Below are positions 27,106-37,566 of a stretch of DNA of 64,000 bases, one piece after another (position 1 is the first letter of the stretch; each line of letters begins with the position of its first letter). The DNA lies in NCBI RefSeq assembly GCF_000169175.1, contig NZ_AAWS01000008.1, positions 186,001-250,000 of the forward strand, in the 5' to 3' direction. The notes under the pieces were generated by a model that saw only the letters and a list, made by a program, of their open reading frames with translations, did no database searches and was not told where the DNA came from. The DNA comes from Microscilla marina ATCC 23134 (GTDB lineage: Bacteria > Bacteroidota > Bacteroidia > Cytophagales > Microscillaceae). A program made the translations under genes and the position numbers.

Positions 27106-27123
27106 ATACCGCCATTTTATTGT

Positions 27124-27180
27124 ATATCCCCTTCGAGATTAGGTACTCAAAGAAAGGTGCTTTTTTCGAAGGGGATATTT
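27124..27180 (+). terminator. Terminator after the PfkB kinase
   Basis: ATATCCCCTTCGA and TCGAAGGGGATAT form a perfect 13-bp stem around a 29-base loop, followed by a short T run. It lies 19 bp after the kinase stop. Confidence 0.75.
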
Positions 27181-27353
27181 ATGTTCAATCATATACCTTT
27201 ACCTGACAGTGATTAAACAAGCTTTGTGTTTTTCTTACCTTAGAGAAGGGCATTGGATTCCCTTTTATATCACTTCCAGGCGCTCCAGTTTTTCAATACA
27301 TCGGATATCGCCACTAGTTGATAGTTGTTTATTCCTGAAAAAACGGTTACATA

Positions 27354-27394
27354 AAAAATCCCTGCCCTGAAGGAGGTTTTCTTCATGACAGGGG
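27354..27394 (-). terminator. Possible terminator of the lipoprotein gene
   Basis: Read on the minus strand, CCCTG and CAGGG pair across a loop that contains further GC pairing, followed by a run of six T. It is located just beyond the stop of the minus-strand lipoprotein gene. The stem is short. Confidence 0.45.
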
Positions 27395-27418
27395 TATATC
27401 TATAAGCCTACAGGCACG

Positions 27419-28021
27419 TTAGTCTTTCGTTTTAGCGGGTTTTTCGGCCGCTTTATCAGTAGTGCTGCCAGGTCCTTCGTTGGTAACTGCCTTAAAAGTA
27501 GACTTCTTTTTGATATTGTCCAGCCATACAAATTTTTCGGGAGTAAGTTCTACAATGTCACGTTCTACATCTTGCATTACCCGGTGCTCGGTAGAGGTAA
27601 GGTGCACTGCTTTGCCCTCTTTTACCAATCTCCAGCGACCTGCTTCTATTTTTTTATCCGAGTGAAAATATTCTTCAAAAGTCCCATCCTTTTTAAATAT
27701 CAGGTAGTCGTTGGCTTTTTCCACATTTTCTATCGAACCGTCTTTGTGTTCAAAAGAGATCTCTTTCCATTTACGCACCAGATTTTCGCTTATTTCGGGA
27801 TATTTTTTCAGGGTATTCTCTTCAAAATCCTTCTTTGCCTTTTCTTCTGCGCTCGGCTCGTTTGTTTGTGTAGTGCTGGCAGTATCGGTTTTGGTAGTAC
27901 TGCTATCTTCTCCGGTACTGTTTTCCTTAGAACCGCCGCCACCACATGCCGCCAAAAAAAGCAGCATTGACATCGCGTATAAGGTGTTTTTGAGGTTCGT
28001 TTTATTTAAGTATCTCATCAT
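27419..28021 (-). CDS. Lipocalin-like lipoprotein
   Basis: A 200-residue protein with a lipoprotein signal (SMLLFLAACGGGG), a Ser/Thr/Glu-rich linker (residues 32-65) and a C-terminal domain of the lipocalin-like type: LVRKWKEISFEH, LIFKKDGTFEEYF, GRWRLVKEGKAVHLTS and KFVWLDNIKKKSTF. Such small domains are common in Bacteroidota outer-membrane lipoproteins of unknown ligand. It is divergent from the TonB receptor gene with about 265 bp between starts. Confidence 0.82.
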   Translation of the reverse strand: MMRYLNKTNLKNTLYAMSMLLFLAACGGGGSKENSTGEDSSTTKTDTASTTQTNEPSAEEKAKKDFEENTLKKYPEISENLVRKWKEISFEHKDGSIENVEKANDYLIFKKDGTFEEYFHSDKKIEAGRWRLVKEGKAVHLTSTEHRVMQDVERDIVELTPEKFVWLDNIKKKSTFKAVTNEGPGSTTDKAAEKPAKTKD

Positions 28022-28286
28022 TGATTGTTTAAAAAGTTGGGTGGATCTAACAACTGTGCCAAAAATAGAAAAAGCAATGGATTTTAAAAATGAAATCAGG
28101 GACTACTTTGCAAGAAAGCCCCCGGTTGTAGACTTTTTGTAGTACATCAGACAAGCCAGGTGATGCAACTGCCTATATCGAGTAGGACTACTTTCTTTGG
28201 TTGTTTGATAAAAAAAAACCAACTTTCGGAATTAACTCAAGGTAAGTCTACCTCAACGATTGTATACTTCAATTACTATTATTATA

Positions 28287-30980
28287 ATGAAAAAAAACTA
28301 CTCCCAGTTGATGCAATCTTTCATTGCATTGCTTTTTATATCACTCACTGGTGCTTATGCCCAGCAAAGTACCATTCAAGGCACAGTTTCTGACAAGTTT
28401 GAGCCCTTGATAGGCGCCACTGTAGTGGTAAACGGCACCACTAATGGTACTACTTGCGACATCAACGGTAAATACACATTGGCAGTAAAGCCTGGCACTT
28501 ATAAGCTCACCGCCAGTTTTGTAGGCACCCAATCGCAAACCAAAGAAGTAACGGTAGCTGCCGGACAAACTGCTACCCTGGATTTTACATTAGCACCTTC
28601 TTTGTCGATGAACGAAATTGTAGTGGTAGGCTCCCGTGCTGAACCACGTACTTTGATGGAAACTGCGGTGCCTGTAGACATCATTTCCAGCAAAGAGATC
28701 AGCAACTCATCGCAGGAAAATGTCGGGCAAATTTTGCAATACCTAGCGCCTTCGTTCAACTCATCACAACAAACTATTTCCGACGGTACCGACCACATCG
28801 ACCCTGCCTCGTTGCGTGGTTTGGGGCCAGACCAGGTACTGGTATTGGTGAATGGTAAGCGTCGTCATACCAGCGCCTTGCTCAATGTAAATGGTACGGT
28901 GGGCAAAGGAACCGTAGGAACCGACCTCAACGCCATTCCTGCGGCGGCAATTGAGCGTATAGAAGTATTGAGAGATGGTGCCGCTGCCCAATACGGTTCC
29001 GATGCCATAGCCGGAGTCATCAATATTGTGCTCAAGAAACAAGTAGGCGTAGCCCAGATTAACTCGCAACTTGGCGTAACCTCTGAGGGCGATGGAGCGA
29101 TGGGCAGGCTTGGGGTAAACTATGGATTTAGGGTAGGCAAAAAAGGTTTTGTAAACGTAACCGGAGAGTTTGTAGACCGGGAAGCAACCAACCGTTCTGG
29201 CGATTACACGGGTACAGTGTATGGCGACGCCCGCGACAATGACTTGACTGATTTTTTTGCCCAAACGGGTTTAGGTGGCAAGCGTGTAATGGCTATAGGA
29301 AACTCTGCCGGACGCAACGGGCAGGTATTTTTCAATGCCGAAGTGCCTATAGTGGGGGGAGGCGAACTGTATGCCAACGGTGGCTTTAGCTTCCGTAAAG
29401 GGCGTGCCAACGGGTTTTATCGTTTTCCAAAAGACCAAAACCGGGTAGTGCTTTCTATTTATCCCAATGGGTTTTCACCCGAAATACATACCGACATTGT
29501 CGACCGATCGTTGACGATGGGTTTGCGCGGCGAAAAAAACGGGTGGAACCTCGATTTTAGCAATACACGAGGAGCTAATGGTTTTGACTTCAACGTAGAA
29601 AACTCTAACAATGCTTCTCTGGGGGCAGCCTCTCCCCTTTCGGCGTATGCCGGAGGCTTTCGCTATGGGCAAAACACCACCAATCTTGACATTTCGCGCA
29701 AGCTAGACATAGGTTTTGACCTCAATGTGGCTTTTGGGGCAGAGTTTCGTTTGGAGCGTTATGAGATTGTTTCGGGCGAAGAAGCTTCTTACATCAACGG
29801 GGGGCAAGAGTCACAGCCAGGGGTGCCAGGAAGCGCAGGCATTCAGGTTTTCCCGGGGTTTCAACCACAAAACGAGCTTAACCAAACCCGTACCAACACC
29901 GCTGGTTATATAGACCTGGAAGCCGATATTACTGAAGCTTTGTTGGTGGGGGTAGCCGGGCGGTTTGAGTCTTACAGCGATTTTGGCGATAATTTTAGCT
30001 GGAAAACAGTGGCTCGTTACAAAATCAATCAGACACTGTCCTTACGGGCAGCTTTTAGTACAGGCTTTCGTGCTCCGTCGCTACACCAATACTATTTTAG
30101 CAACCTAAGTACGCAGTTCATCACCATTGGGGCCAACCAAGTGCCTGTACAAGTAGGTACTTTTAACAATGAAAGCAACGTGGCACGTGCCTTTGGTATA
30201 GACCGCCTTAAGCCCGAAGTATCACAAAATTTTAGTGTTGGTTTTACCACCCAACCAGTTGCTGGTTTGTCGCTGACTGTAGATGCCTACAATATCGACA
30301 TCAAAGACCGCATTGTTCTGTCTGGTCGTTTCGATGCGGCCGACTATCCTTTCCTTACTACCCTGGGCGCAGGTGCAGCCCAGTTTTTTACCAATGCTGT
30401 AGATACCCGCACCCAAGGGCTCGACGTAGTGGCAAACTACCGCAATGACCTGGGCAAGGGGGCCATTACCCTCACTGCTGCGCTCAATCTCAACCAAACC
30501 GAGGTGCAAGGACAGGTAAAAACACCTCCTTTGTTGGCAGGCAGAGAAGAACAATTGTTTAACCGCGAAGAAATTTCTCGTTTGGAGGTAGTGCAGCCCC
30601 GTAGTAAGTTGATTTTGTCGGCTTTGTATGAGCTTGGCAAGTTTGCTTTTACTTTACGTTCTACTCGTTTTGGTGAAGTACAGTTTCTGCACCCCAACGA
30701 CGGCAACCCTGCCAATTGGGTAGTCAACGAATTTACCGGAGAAGTAGAAACCAGAGACCAAAGTTTCTCGGCAAAGTTTGTGACCGATCTGGACATTGCC
30801 TTTAAGCCTACTACCTCCCTGCAACTGGCAATAGGCGCCAACAACTTGCTGAATGTATACCCCGATAAGCTTACCCATTCGGCCAACACCAGCCTGGGGC
30901 GTTTTGTCTACAGCCGCACTGCTGCCAACTTTGGGGTAAGGGGGATGTTTTTGTATGGCAGAGTCAGTCTAAAGTTTTAG
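28287..30980 (+). CDS. TonB-dependent outer-membrane receptor
   Basis: An 897-residue protein. ATG 28287 (MKKNYSQLMQSFIALLFISL) gives a clean signal peptide cut after AYA; an open frame 9 codons upstream is not used. A carboxypeptidase-regulatory-like domain (residues 25-105) precedes the plug, which starts at NEIVVVGSRAEPRTLMETAV. The plug contains LRGLGPDQVLVLVNGKRRHT and IERIEVLRDGAAAQYGSDAI. The C-terminal 650 residues form the beta barrel, ending in the aromatic strand GMFLYGRVSLKF. No SusD gene is adjacent, so it is more likely an iron-complex or small-ligand receptor than a glycan importer. Confidence 0.95.
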   Translation: MKKNYSQLMQSFIALLFISLTGAYAQQSTIQGTVSDKFEPLIGATVVVNGTTNGTTCDINGKYTLAVKPGTYKLTASFVGTQSQTKEVTVAAGQTATLDFTLAPSLSMNEIVVVGSRAEPRTLMETAVPVDIISSKEISNSSQENVGQILQYLAPSFNSSQQTISDGTDHIDPASLRGLGPDQVLVLVNGKRRHTSALLNVNGTVGKGTVGTDLNAIPAAAIERIEVLRDGAAAQYGSDAIAGVINIVLKKQVGVAQINSQLGVTSEGDGAMGRLGVNYGFRVGKKGFVNVTGEFVDREATNRSGDYTGTVYGDARDNDLTDFFAQTGLGGKRVMAIGNSAGRNGQVFFNAEVPIVGGGELYANGGFSFRKGRANGFYRFPKDQNRVVLSIYPNGFSPEIHTDIVDRSLTMGLRGEKNGWNLDFSNTRGANGFDFNVENSNNASLGAASPLSAYAGGFRYGQNTTNLDISRKLDIGFDLNVAFGAEFRLERYEIVSGEEASYINGGQESQPGVPGSAGIQVFPGFQPQNELNQTRTNTAGYIDLEADITEALLVGVAGRFESYSDFGDNFSWKTVARYKINQTLSLRAAFSTGFRAPSLHQYYFSNLSTQFITIGANQVPVQVGTFNNESNVARAFGIDRLKPEVSQNFSVGFTTQPVAGLSLTVDAYNIDIKDRIVLSGRFDAADYPFLTTLGAGAAQFFTNAVDTRTQGLDVVANYRNDLGKGAITLTAALNLNQTEVQGQVKTPPLLAGREEQLFNREEISRLEVVQPRSKLILSALYELGKFAFTLRSTRFGEVQFLHPNDGNPANWVVNEFTGEVETRDQSFSAKFVTDLDIAFKPTTSLQLAIGANNLLNVYPDKLTHSANTSLGRFVYSRTAANFGVRGMFLYGRVSLKF

Positions 30981-31076
30981 ATATAAAGTTTCTTTCGCCT
31001 CGGTTTGTGTCTCCACAACCGATTTCAAGGTTTCGATCAGCTCGTGTCTCCATGAGCTGAGGCAATGACAGTACTC

Positions 31077-31127
31077 ACCACAAAAAAACCAATTCGCTTC
31101 CAGAACGAATTGGTTTTTTTTGTGGTA
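31077..31127. terminator. Bidirectional terminator between TonB receptor and A2M genes
   Basis: ACAAAAAAACCAATTCG and CGAATTGGTTTTTTTTGT form a long stem around a 9-base loop with A and T runs on either side. It sits between the convergent stops at 30980 and 31154 and can act for both. Confidence 0.85.
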
Positions 31128-31153
31128 CTCATTGGGTACTTGTCTTCAATGGC

Positions 31154-34100
31154 TTATTTCTTGGCCACTTTTACCCTTATTCCTTCCGAGTGGCTGGCAA
31201 ACTCAGGCGCATACATACACTGAATGCTTGTAATGCCATTAGAGAAATTGCCTGCGTGGGTTACCCTTAACGGGTACTCAAACACATAAGTACCTTTGGG
31301 CAAAGCCCCAAAAAAGAAGTGCGTAGCTGCATCGCGGGTACTTTCATAATAACCCAAGCCATCTTGCCATTTATAACGCGAAATGGTGTTGAGCGGCTCC
31401 AGTCCCGACGCCCGCATATCTTTCATGTGTACATATTCCATCAAACGATCTACCTTTAGCTCAATGCGCACCTTGATCAAGTCGCCCACCTGCAGTTTGG
31501 TACGTTTGCTTATAGGCGTAATGACAGGACCAGCGTCAGAATTTTTCTGCAAAAACAATTGCTTCTTTAACTGCAAAGGAGTTTTGGCTGGGGTAATTTT
31601 GTCTAACTGCTCAAAATACTGCCAGTATACCGACCCCCATGCCACCATTGGGTTAGGGTTTTTCACGGTTACCTCAGCCATTGCCGGGGTTACTTTTTCG
31701 GCGTTCCAACTCATTTTGAAATACCCTGTACCTGCTTCTACCTTGCTCAGACTGCTTTCACTCAAGGGGTCAATTTTTTGCCCGCCCATGGTAATCTCAG
31801 CCATTTTGGTTTCGGCAAGCCATTTGGTACCTTTCAACAATAAGGCATAGCAAGCTTCAGCGGTTGCCTTGGTAGTTTTCCAGTCTTGAGTCTGCTTAGA
31901 CTTCAACAAAAAGGTGCGTAAATCATCTACTGCCTTTTGATCTTTAGCCACCTCATCAAACACCTCTATCATCAAGGCTTGCTTTTCTATAGGTGCCTGG
32001 TACCAGTAATAGCCCCCTGTTTCGCGCCAGTACATCCCCATCTCGTCCGATTTGATGGCGTATTGTCGCAACGACTTCACTATGTTTTGCGGAGTGGTTT
32101 TGTCATCGTAGCGGTGTAGCCCCAAAGCAAGCATTCCCCACATATATTTATTTTTATTAGTCCAGTATTTCTTGGCTTGCCCCTGATAATAAGCAAACGC
32201 CTCTTTGGTACGTGCCGGAATGGGCAAGTCTTTGAAATAACTGCGGGCATACAAGTATTGAATTTGCAGGTACCCCAAGTGATCATCGCTCATTTTTAAC
32301 TTGCCCCGCTTGGCAAGTCGCAACAACTCCCGATAATCTTCATTGATCTTTCTATCAAGGTACCCCACTGCTTTGCGGGTCATGTTCCAGGCACGTTTGT
32401 CTTTGCGCACATTCTTTACTCCCAGATGATCCAGGTGCCCCATGCCAGTTACCACGTGTTGGGTAATATAACGGTCTTCCGGCCCACCGTCAAACCAAGG
32501 CCAGGCACCATTGCTTACCTGTTTTTTTACCAGTTTGTTCAAGGCACGCTGTAGCTCATTGCTCATTCGGTTGAGGTCAAACAACACCCCTACTCTACGC
32601 TTACGCTCGCTTTCGCTCTTGGAGTTGAGCACCCAGGGAGTTTCGTGCAATACCAACGACTTAAGCTCTTGGTTTTTCTCCAGGTTGCTTAACAAGGCAT
32701 CGGGGGTGATGTTTTTCCAGCTATCAAACACCTTCTTAATGTTGGGGCTTGAGTTGGCAATGTGCGAAGCAATGCTATTGGCATAAAAACGACTAAAAGT
32801 TTGCTCGGCACACTCATAAGGAAACTCCATCAGGTAAGGCAACGACTGGATAGCATACCAGGCAGGGTTAGAGGTAAACTCCAGGGTAACTTTATGATGG
32901 CGCAACGTTTTAGAACCAGCACTTGCCTTGAGTTTGGCAAAGGTGAAAGTTTTGGTTTGCCCACTTCGCACGGGTAATGGCATTGTTTCGGTCACCAACA
33001 TACGGTTACTCAATACAGGCAGGGTCATTTCTTCACCATCGGCAAATTTGCCCGACTTTGCCACTACCCTATAAGTAATCGCCTGGGTACCTTCCGGAAT
33101 TTTGATGTTCCAGCTCAGCGCAGTACTGCGCCCCTTGGCAAGTTTAAAAGATTGTTGCGCCTTGGTGTTGCCCATTTTGGCATCTATAGGTTGGTTGGTA
33201 ATGGCATCAAACAAAAACAATTGGGCGCTGCCCTGCATTGCCTTGTCGGTAATATTGGTCACTTTGCTGCTAAACGTCATTTGGTCGTTTTCACGAAAAA
33301 AACGAGGTGCATTGGGTACCACCATCAACTCCTTTTGGGTCACCAACGTATTGCTAATCATCCCATACTTTAGGTCTTGGGTGTGGGCAAATCCCAGCAT
33401 TTTCCATTTAGTGAGGGCTTCGGGTATGGTAAACTTAATGATGACTTCACCCTTTTCGTTGGTTCTCAGCTGAGGATAAAAGAAAGCCGTTTCGTTGAAA
33501 TTGGTACGGGCTTTTACTGCTCCTAAATTCTCCTTTTTAGCTGGTTTGCCTTCCTTTTGTTGGAGTTGTTGTTGCCTGGTCGAAGCCACTTTTCCCGCAA
33601 GCTTGTCGCTTTTTTTGCGTTTGCGTCTGCCGTTTTTGTTTTTAGCATCCGACGATTTACGAGCAACCTCCTTCAACGACAGGTCTTTTTCGCTTTCGTC
33701 GTCAGCATACAGATACCCTCCCGGCCTACGCCCAAAGTAACGGTAGTAATAAGAGCTGAACGAAAACCCAAACCAGTTAAACCTATCATACGATTTGTAT
33801 ACTGACTGGGCGGCAGGATTCCAGCCACTACTATAGTTAGTAAACCGAGTTGTATTGAACACATTGCTGCTGTTCCAGCGCAACGTAGCGTAATAGTTAC
33901 GATAAATACCAAAGTCAAACGAGTTAGACCTGAACACATCCAGCGAGGCATCATATAAGGTAGCGACCATTTCGGCAGCTACTTTGTCTCCTTTTTTGCC
34001 TTTAATCTTGAGCCTCCACTCTTCTTTTTGTCCGGGGTTCAGCTTGTTCCTAAAAGTTTCAAAACTAATGTCCAGGGCTTTGTTGGTGCGGGGCACATAT

Positions 34101-37100
34101 ACCAGCTGCGAACGGTTGTACAGACGATTGTTATATACAAAAACAAAGTTGAAAGCCAGGTTGCCCCGGTAAGCTTCTACAATGGGGATCTCAAGCATTC
34201 GCTGGCGTTTTTTCAGCGTCACCCATTCCTTTTTTATAATTTTACCCTGGTGCTCTATTTCATACAGTATTTGAGCTTTGGGCAAAGCAGTACCCACCAA
34301 AAACTGCGCGGTTTCGCCTGGTTCTGCTGTTCCCTTGAGGGTAGTCAGGTAACTAATGGCATTGGTGGCTAAGGACTTGCTTTTGGGGTCAAACACCTCA
34401 AAGTATTTCACCGATTTCACCTCTTTCCCAAACTTGTCTTTTGCCTTGATCTCTAGCATATAATACCCCGGCTTCCAGCTTTTGATATTGGCTATAGCCA
34501 ACGCCTTGGTTTTTTTGGTGTCAAACCCGGCATTATACACCTCGTTTTGTTTTTTCCAGCGATAGCGGTTATTTTCATCTTTGTACAAATCCTCAGGAAA
34601 CATCTTTTGCCACTCGGCTATAGAGTACAAATACTTATCAGGTTGACCCCAGCGTCGTTTTCGATAGGTTTTGTCTGGGGTTTGCAATCGATGAATCACA
34701 ATATTGCCTTTGGCTGGCTCAAAAGTACCGCTCAGGTTACTACTCTTGATGCTCCATTCGTTTTTACCCGTTTTATTCACCTTTGACGGTACGTTTACGG
34801 TAAGCTCAAGCGCCCGGTAACCCACCCCTATCGATAAGTTACCGCTACGGGTTTCACCGTTCAGGTCGGTTACATCGGCATATACAGTATAAGTAAATAT
34901 AGGGTCAGATTGGGGGCTTACGCTTAGGTCAGGTATGGCCTTAAACTTTACCTCAAACTCGCCGTTTTCGTCAGTTTTTGCCACGCCATTGCCAATCTCC
35001 ATTTGGGGCGACGATGGATAATACCCATACCAATAGTAAAACCAATAAGGAAAACGAGCTTTGCGTACCACCCGGTATTTCACCTTGGCTCCGTCTATAT
35101 TGGCCCCCGAATAAGCCTTGGCTTTGGCTTTGGCCACAATGGTTTCGTTGAGCTTAAAGCTTCCCTTTACTGGGGTAAATTTTACCTCAAACTTGGGACG
35201 CTTATAATCTTCTACCGAAAAATACACTGAGTTTTGGTAAAACCTGCCCAAACTACTGGCAATGCGCATTTGCCCATTGAGCCCGGTATTGGGCGCCATA
35301 AAACTGCCGCTAAACGTACCATACTCGTTGGTAGTTACATTTAGAGTCGCTACTTTCTGGCGGTTTACATCATATAGCGTCACTGAGCTTGCCTGTTTGG
35401 TGAGCAACTTGTGCGACTCGCCATCAGTATTGAGCACTACCCCTTTGAAATAAATCGTTTGCCCAGGGCGGTAAATTTTGCGGTCTAAATAGAAAAACAC
35501 TCTGGTGCGGGTACGGGGCTTTCGGGCAATAGTACGATACAAGTTGCCATACCTGCTAGAGTAGGTTTTGGGCGATAAGGTGTAAATTTTGTCGGTACCT
35601 TGATTAAATTCTACGTAAAAATTGCGTTGGTTGCGTTTACTTGCTTTATAAGGCACCTTAATGTACCCTTCTTTGTTGCTCATATACACCCCACCGTTTG
35701 TCTTTGTATAGCGGCTTTTTTGGTAGTTGTAATAAGTGAGCCATACCTGCGCTTTTACTCCTGCCAGTGGTTCGCCTGTTTTGCGGTGCAACATATAAAA
35801 CTCTGTGGCACCTTCCTGGCGTACATTGCGGTGTACCCAGGCAATGTCCGATACAGTAAAATAGGCATAAGCAAGTCCGTTGCCTCCTATGCTAAAGTCG
35901 GGCTTGGCGCTGGCTATAGCTACATAAGTACCATGGGGCAAACCATTGAGTTTTTCTTCGGCATAGTGGGTTTGGTAGTCTTTGTCATTGGGCAAGCTGG
36001 TTTCTGAAGTTTTCTGGGGGCTTTTGGCAATGTAATGCTTCAGTATGTCTTCGTTGTAGTTTCGTTTACGCTTTACCTTGACTATTTCTTTCATACTGGT
36101 TTTTACAAATCGCCAGTACACCTTGTCTACATTCCGAAAAGAGACCAACGCCCTAAAGGGAGCTTTGCTCAGGTTGGCTTCTTCTATGGTAATGCCAATG
36201 CTTTTGCCCTTGATGGTTTTTTGCAGGTTTTGGCACAGCACTGCGCCATCTGACTTCGGAAAACGATCGATGCCCGTTTGGGCTATCTTAAGTGCTTCTT
36301 TCATCTTCCACTTGTTTTTGCCCGAACGACGCGGGTTGTATTGCTTGCCTTGGGTGTATGCCAATTGTGCTATAGTGTGGGTTACCTCCGACGAAATGGG
36401 GTATTTCAGGCTTTTTTGTTCCAACTGGCGCAAAGCCTGCTTATACAGTTCGTCTTTGTTGCTGGTGGTCAGGTGCTGGTACACAAAAGACAATCGCTTG
36501 AGGTCTACATCTACCAGCGCCGGATAGTTTTTGTCTTTGAGGTGAAACCTGATCAAATCCTGCAAAATAGTAACCATATAATACTTATAAGACATGGTGT
36601 CTTTGCTGGCAATGTTGAGTTGGGCAAACTGGTCTACCTCTTGCAAATAGGCGGCTTTGTTAATGGTAAACTGGTAGGCGGGGCGGGTAATGTTGGGTTC
36701 GCTGCTCTGAAAAAAATTGATGGCACGATGAGCAAGAAAATCATACAAAGTAGGGCGGTGTTGGCGTTGTTTTTTACGCCCCTTGTTGAGCACGTCATCA
36801 TAAATATCAATCTTGGTTTGCTGCAGTTTTTGTGGGTTTGCCAACGAGCGCTTGTACTGGCGTATGATTTCGTGCACCACTTTATGCAAGTCCCAGGTGC
36901 TAATGTCGTCTTGTTTGACATTGACAGTGGTAGAGCGGTTCAAAAACCGATATCGGTTTACCTGATAAAACTGCCAGTAGATTTGTGCCAACATAGAATG
37001 CAACAAAGGCTTGACGGGGTGTTGGGCACTGGCGGCCTCCAGGCGCAAAGCTTCCAGGCTTTTTATCAGCGAATTCTCTTTGACTGCCCCTATGTAGCGC

Positions 37101-37339
37101 AGTTTATACACAGTGGCCTTTACCAACTGTGAGGCATTGTTGGTTTTTTTGGCTTGAGCATAGATGTCATTCACTACCTTGTAAGCGTCTTTGGGCAAAC
37201 GTTTACTATCCAGCGAATCCACTTTTTTCCACAAACCATCGTAGGTTGCTTTCTTTTGCGAAAAACCACGAATCGTTACCAGGCAGGCTAACACCAGGGT
37301 GAGCCATAAGCCTTTGGTCTGCAAGGTTTTTATCTTCAT
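31154..37339 (-). CDS. Alpha-2-macroglobulin family protein, 2061 aa
   Basis: Signal peptide at 1-28 (LWLTLVLACLVTIRGFSQ). Residues 30-400 form a helical N-terminal region not typical of the roughly 1650-residue bacterial A2M. MG-type beta domains follow, for example VFFYLDRKIYRPGQTIYFKG, the usual MG2 entry. Cys1510 lies in YECAEQ, the CxEQ thioester motif that binds attacking proteases, inside the helical TED domain. There is a Lys-rich segment around 1200-1250 (GRRKRKKSDKLAG) where a bait region might be. These proteins trap proteases and probably protect the cell envelope. No penicillin-binding protein 1C gene, the common partner in proteobacteria, is adjacent. Confidence 0.92.
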   Translation of the reverse strand: MKIKTLQTKGLWLTLVLACLVTIRGFSQKKATYDGLWKKVDSLDSKRLPKDAYKVVNDIYAQAKKTNNASQLVKATVYKLRYIGAVKENSLIKSLEALRLEAASAQHPVKPLLHSMLAQIYWQFYQVNRYRFLNRSTTVNVKQDDISTWDLHKVVHEIIRQYKRSLANPQKLQQTKIDIYDDVLNKGRKKQRQHRPTLYDFLAHRAINFFQSSEPNITRPAYQFTINKAAYLQEVDQFAQLNIASKDTMSYKYYMVTILQDLIRFHLKDKNYPALVDVDLKRLSFVYQHLTTSNKDELYKQALRQLEQKSLKYPISSEVTHTIAQLAYTQGKQYNPRRSGKNKWKMKEALKIAQTGIDRFPKSDGAVLCQNLQKTIKGKSIGITIEEANLSKAPFRALVSFRNVDKVYWRFVKTSMKEIVKVKRKRNYNEDILKHYIAKSPQKTSETSLPNDKDYQTHYAEEKLNGLPHGTYVAIASAKPDFSIGGNGLAYAYFTVSDIAWVHRNVRQEGATEFYMLHRKTGEPLAGVKAQVWLTYYNYQKSRYTKTNGGVYMSNKEGYIKVPYKASKRNQRNFYVEFNQGTDKIYTLSPKTYSSRYGNLYRTIARKPRTRTRVFFYLDRKIYRPGQTIYFKGVVLNTDGESHKLLTKQASSVTLYDVNRQKVATLNVTTNEYGTFSGSFMAPNTGLNGQMRIASSLGRFYQNSVYFSVEDYKRPKFEVKFTPVKGSFKLNETIVAKAKAKAYSGANIDGAKVKYRVVRKARFPYWFYYWYGYYPSSPQMEIGNGVAKTDENGEFEVKFKAIPDLSVSPQSDPIFTYTVYADVTDLNGETRSGNLSIGVGYRALELTVNVPSKVNKTGKNEWSIKSSNLSGTFEPAKGNIVIHRLQTPDKTYRKRRWGQPDKYLYSIAEWQKMFPEDLYKDENNRYRWKKQNEVYNAGFDTKKTKALAIANIKSWKPGYYMLEIKAKDKFGKEVKSVKYFEVFDPKSKSLATNAISYLTTLKGTAEPGETAQFLVGTALPKAQILYEIEHQGKIIKKEWVTLKKRQRMLEIPIVEAYRGNLAFNFVFVYNNRLYNRSQLVYVPRTNKALDISFETFRNKLNPGQKEEWRLKIKGKKGDKVAAEMVATLYDASLDVFRSNSFDFGIYRNYYATLRWNSSNVFNTTRFTNYSSGWNPAAQSVYKSYDRFNWFGFSFSSYYYRYFGRRPGGYLYADDESEKDLSLKEVARKSSDAKNKNGRRKRKKSDKLAGKVASTRQQQLQQKEGKPAKKENLGAVKARTNFNETAFFYPQLRTNEKGEVIIKFTIPEALTKWKMLGFAHTQDLKYGMISNTLVTQKELMVVPNAPRFFRENDQMTFSSKVTNITDKAMQGSAQLFLFDAITNQPIDAKMGNTKAQQSFKLAKGRSTALSWNIKIPEGTQAITYRVVAKSGKFADGEEMTLPVLSNRMLVTETMPLPVRSGQTKTFTFAKLKASAGSKTLRHHKVTLEFTSNPAWYAIQSLPYLMEFPYECAEQTFSRFYANSIASHIANSSPNIKKVFDSWKNITPDALLSNLEKNQELKSLVLHETPWVLNSKSESERKRRVGVLFDLNRMSNELQRALNKLVKKQVSNGAWPWFDGGPEDRYITQHVVTGMGHLDHLGVKNVRKDKRAWNMTRKAVGYLDRKINEDYRELLRLAKRGKLKMSDDHLGYLQIQYLYARSYFKDLPIPARTKEAFAYYQGQAKKYWTNKNKYMWGMLALGLHRYDDKTTPQNIVKSLRQYAIKSDEMGMYWRETGGYYWYQAPIEKQALMIEVFDEVAKDQKAVDDLRTFLLKSKQTQDWKTTKATAEACYALLLKGTKWLAETKMAEITMGGQKIDPLSESSLSKVEAGTGYFKMSWNAEKVTPAMAEVTVKNPNPMVAWGSVYWQYFEQLDKITPAKTPLQLKKQLFLQKNSDAGPVITPISKRTKLQVGDLIKVRIELKVDRLMEYVHMKDMRASGLEPLNTISRYKWQDGLGYYESTRDAATHFFFGALPKGTYVFEYPLRVTHAGNFSNGITSIQCMYAPEFASHSEGIRVKVAKK

Positions 37340-37489
37340 AATGTATATTTATTGAATTTATAGGGTTGTTGTCTACTAAAAGTATAGTTGGTATAATTAA
37401 CTGGAAGACAACTAAAATTAGGAAAAGGAGTAGTAAAATGCAGGTTTATAGGGAGTTTTCTTTTGAACGAGTGCGTTTGGGCAATGGGG

Positions 37490-37566
37490 AATAAAAATAT
37501 TTCTATGAAGGTTACCAAATCTAAAAAAAGATGTGCAACTTGTGCCTGTGAGCGTATCTTGCGTAG
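37490..37566 (+). pseudogene. cas4: cas4 3'-end fragment upstream of array 1
   Basis: From about 37512, ACCAAATCTAAAAAAAGATG followed by TGCAACTTGT matches cas4 at 50399-50430 base for base. Translated, this is TKSKKRCATC, containing two of the cluster-binding Cys of Cas4 (Cys180 and Cys183 in the intact gene). The text after it diverges (ACERILRS) and the frame has no start, so it is a relic. Weaker similarity extends leftwards to about 37488. It shows that the array 1 leader was once attached to a cas4 gene. Confidence 0.8.

Noticed and set aside
36278-37132. 284-codon plus-strand frame inside the A2M gene
   Set aside because: Antisense to a 2061-residue protein with signal peptide and thioester motif.
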